From: PALSA-1355 sp035496575
GTDB taxonomy: Bacteria > Planctomycetota > Planctomycetia > Pirellulales > PALSA-1355
Direction of reading: 5' to 3'
Assembly (NCBI GenBank): GCA_035496575.1
Contig: DATJEN010000049.1
Coordinates: 1-7,888, forward strand
Length of the DNA stretch: 7,888 nt
Positions 7,323 to 7,888 of the stretch are shown piece by piece. Position 1 is the first letter of the stretch, and every line of letters begins with the position of its first letter. Under the pieces are notes generated by a model, which saw only the letters and a list, made by a program, of their open reading frames with translations, was not told where the DNA came from and searched no databases. Both the position numbers and the translations under genes were made by a program.

Positions 7323-7888
7323 TCACAGACGCACCGTCACTTTTAAGAAAGTGGCAGGTATGGACGTGCTGCCGTCCGTGCTCTTGTTTTGTGATTTCGC
7401 CAGTTGCAAAAGTTGCTCGTGCAGCTCTTCCACTCTTCCGTTCGCTTGAGCCGCTTCGAAGGCGTTCATGGTTGGGCCATAGAATCGCTCGAGCGATTCG
7501 ACGAACTGCGCTGGACTATAGTCAGCCGATAGAAAGGTGTATGTGTCCGTGACCGTGGATATTTTGTCCTTGGGCACGCCGGCCGCTGCAAAACGCTCGA
7601 TAATGTGACTCTCCACACCCCAAGTCATGGGACTGATGAAGCCTTCAGGCGGTGGCGGAGTGAAGGATGAACTTATTTTCAGCAGTTGCGACACGAAGGA
7701 CGTTGGATCGTTGGGAATCCAGTTGCCCATCACGATCCGGCCACCTGGCCTTGTGACACGGACCATCTCCTTGGCGACATCGAACGGCTGGGGAGCGAAC
7801 ATGGCGCCGAACATCGAGAGAGTCAAATCAAACGAATCGTCGCCGACTCCTTGCAGGTTGCGCGCATCGCCCTCTCGAAATACCAGTC
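7323..7888 (-). CDS. Class I SAM-dependent methyltransferase, C-terminal part (5' end off-window)
   Basis: The last 187 or so codons of a methyltransferase gene that enters from the right edge. Reading the - strand from the edge gives LVFREGDARNLQGVGDDSFD followed by LTLSMFGAMFAP, the post-motif-I acidic GDA segment and the motif-II strand of class I Rossmann methyltransferases. RVTRPGGRIVMGNWIP comes next, the typical RPGG loop region. The TTG at 7826 could be mistaken for a start, but the conserved reading continues upstream of it, so the gene is open to the window edge. The SAM-binding glycine motif (GxGxG) would lie beyond 7888 and cannot be checked. After the core come PPPP, SPMTWG and a long helical tail near YSPAQFVESLERFYGPT, seen in UbiE/COQ5-like stand-alone methyltransferases of unknown substrate. 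The gene is convergent with the glycogen operon, so it is probably regulated separately and functionally unrelated. The substrate cannot be inferred. Confidence 0.85.
   Translation of the reverse strand, partial: LVFREGDARNLQGVGDDSFDLTLSMFGAMFAPQPFDVAKEMVRVTRPGGRIVMGNWIPNDPTSFVSQLLKISSSFTPPPPEGFISPMTWGVESHIIERFAAAGVPKDKISTVTDTYTFLSADYSPAQFVESLERFYGPTMNAFEAAQANGRVEELHEQLLQLAKSQNKSTDGSTSIPATFLKVTVRL

Noticed and set aside
7256..7552. 98-residue + strand open frame after fda
   Set aside because: It runs antisense over the methyltransferase gene, has no ribosome site of note and no recognisable motif.
7323..7826. Methyltransferase gene starting at the TTG at 7826
   Set aside because: Conserved methyltransferase sequence (REGDARNL, DDSFD) continues upstream in the same frame to the window edge, so the true start is outside.

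Overview
The window looks like bacterial chromosome with moderately high GC and dense coding on the + strand. It is dominated by a co-directional run of five central-carbon genes: the 3' end of a glycogen debranching enzyme gene (glgX), an acetate kinase gene (ackA), a glycogen/starch phosphorylase gene (glgP), a glucose-6-phosphate isomerase gene (pgi) and a class I fructose-bisphosphate aldolase gene of the short Staphylococcus type (fda). A class I SAM-dependent methyltransferase gene enters from the right edge on the - strand and converges on the aldolase gene. No rRNA, tRNA, CRISPR array, insertion sequence or phage gene was seen.

Layout: glgX (1-915, start off-window) overlaps ackA (912-2108) by an ATGA junction. 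A 63-base gap with a Shine-Dalgarno site leads to glgP (2172-4682). A 28-base gap leads to pgi (4711-6357), which overlaps fda (6354-7256) by a second ATGA junction. After tandem stop codons and a 66-base spacer holding a modest hairpin comes the end of the methyltransferase gene (7323 to beyond 7888, - strand). The spacing and shared direction suggest one operon, with translational coupling at glgX-ackA and pgi-fda.

How the genes fit together: the debranching enzyme and phosphorylase would release glucose-1-phosphate from glycogen. After phosphoglucomutase (not in the window), Pgi would make fructose-6-phosphate. Aldolase would act after a phosphofructokinase step (also not in the window). 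Acetate kinase inside a glycogen operon fits a phosphoketolase branch, in which fructose-6-phosphate yields acetyl phosphate and acetate kinase turns that into acetate plus ATP. The phosphoketolase itself is not in the window, so this is inference.

Organism: protein style (for example a GTRDGATIEM phosphorylase segment and a Staphylococcus-type aldolase in a higher-GC Gram-negative-like background) and gene order would suit a planctomycete or a proteobacterium with a glycogen/phosphoketolase cluster. This is a low-confidence impression. Most of the window is ordinary metabolism. The points most worth a second look are the placement of acetate kinase and the cluster of substitutions around its predicted nucleotide site.
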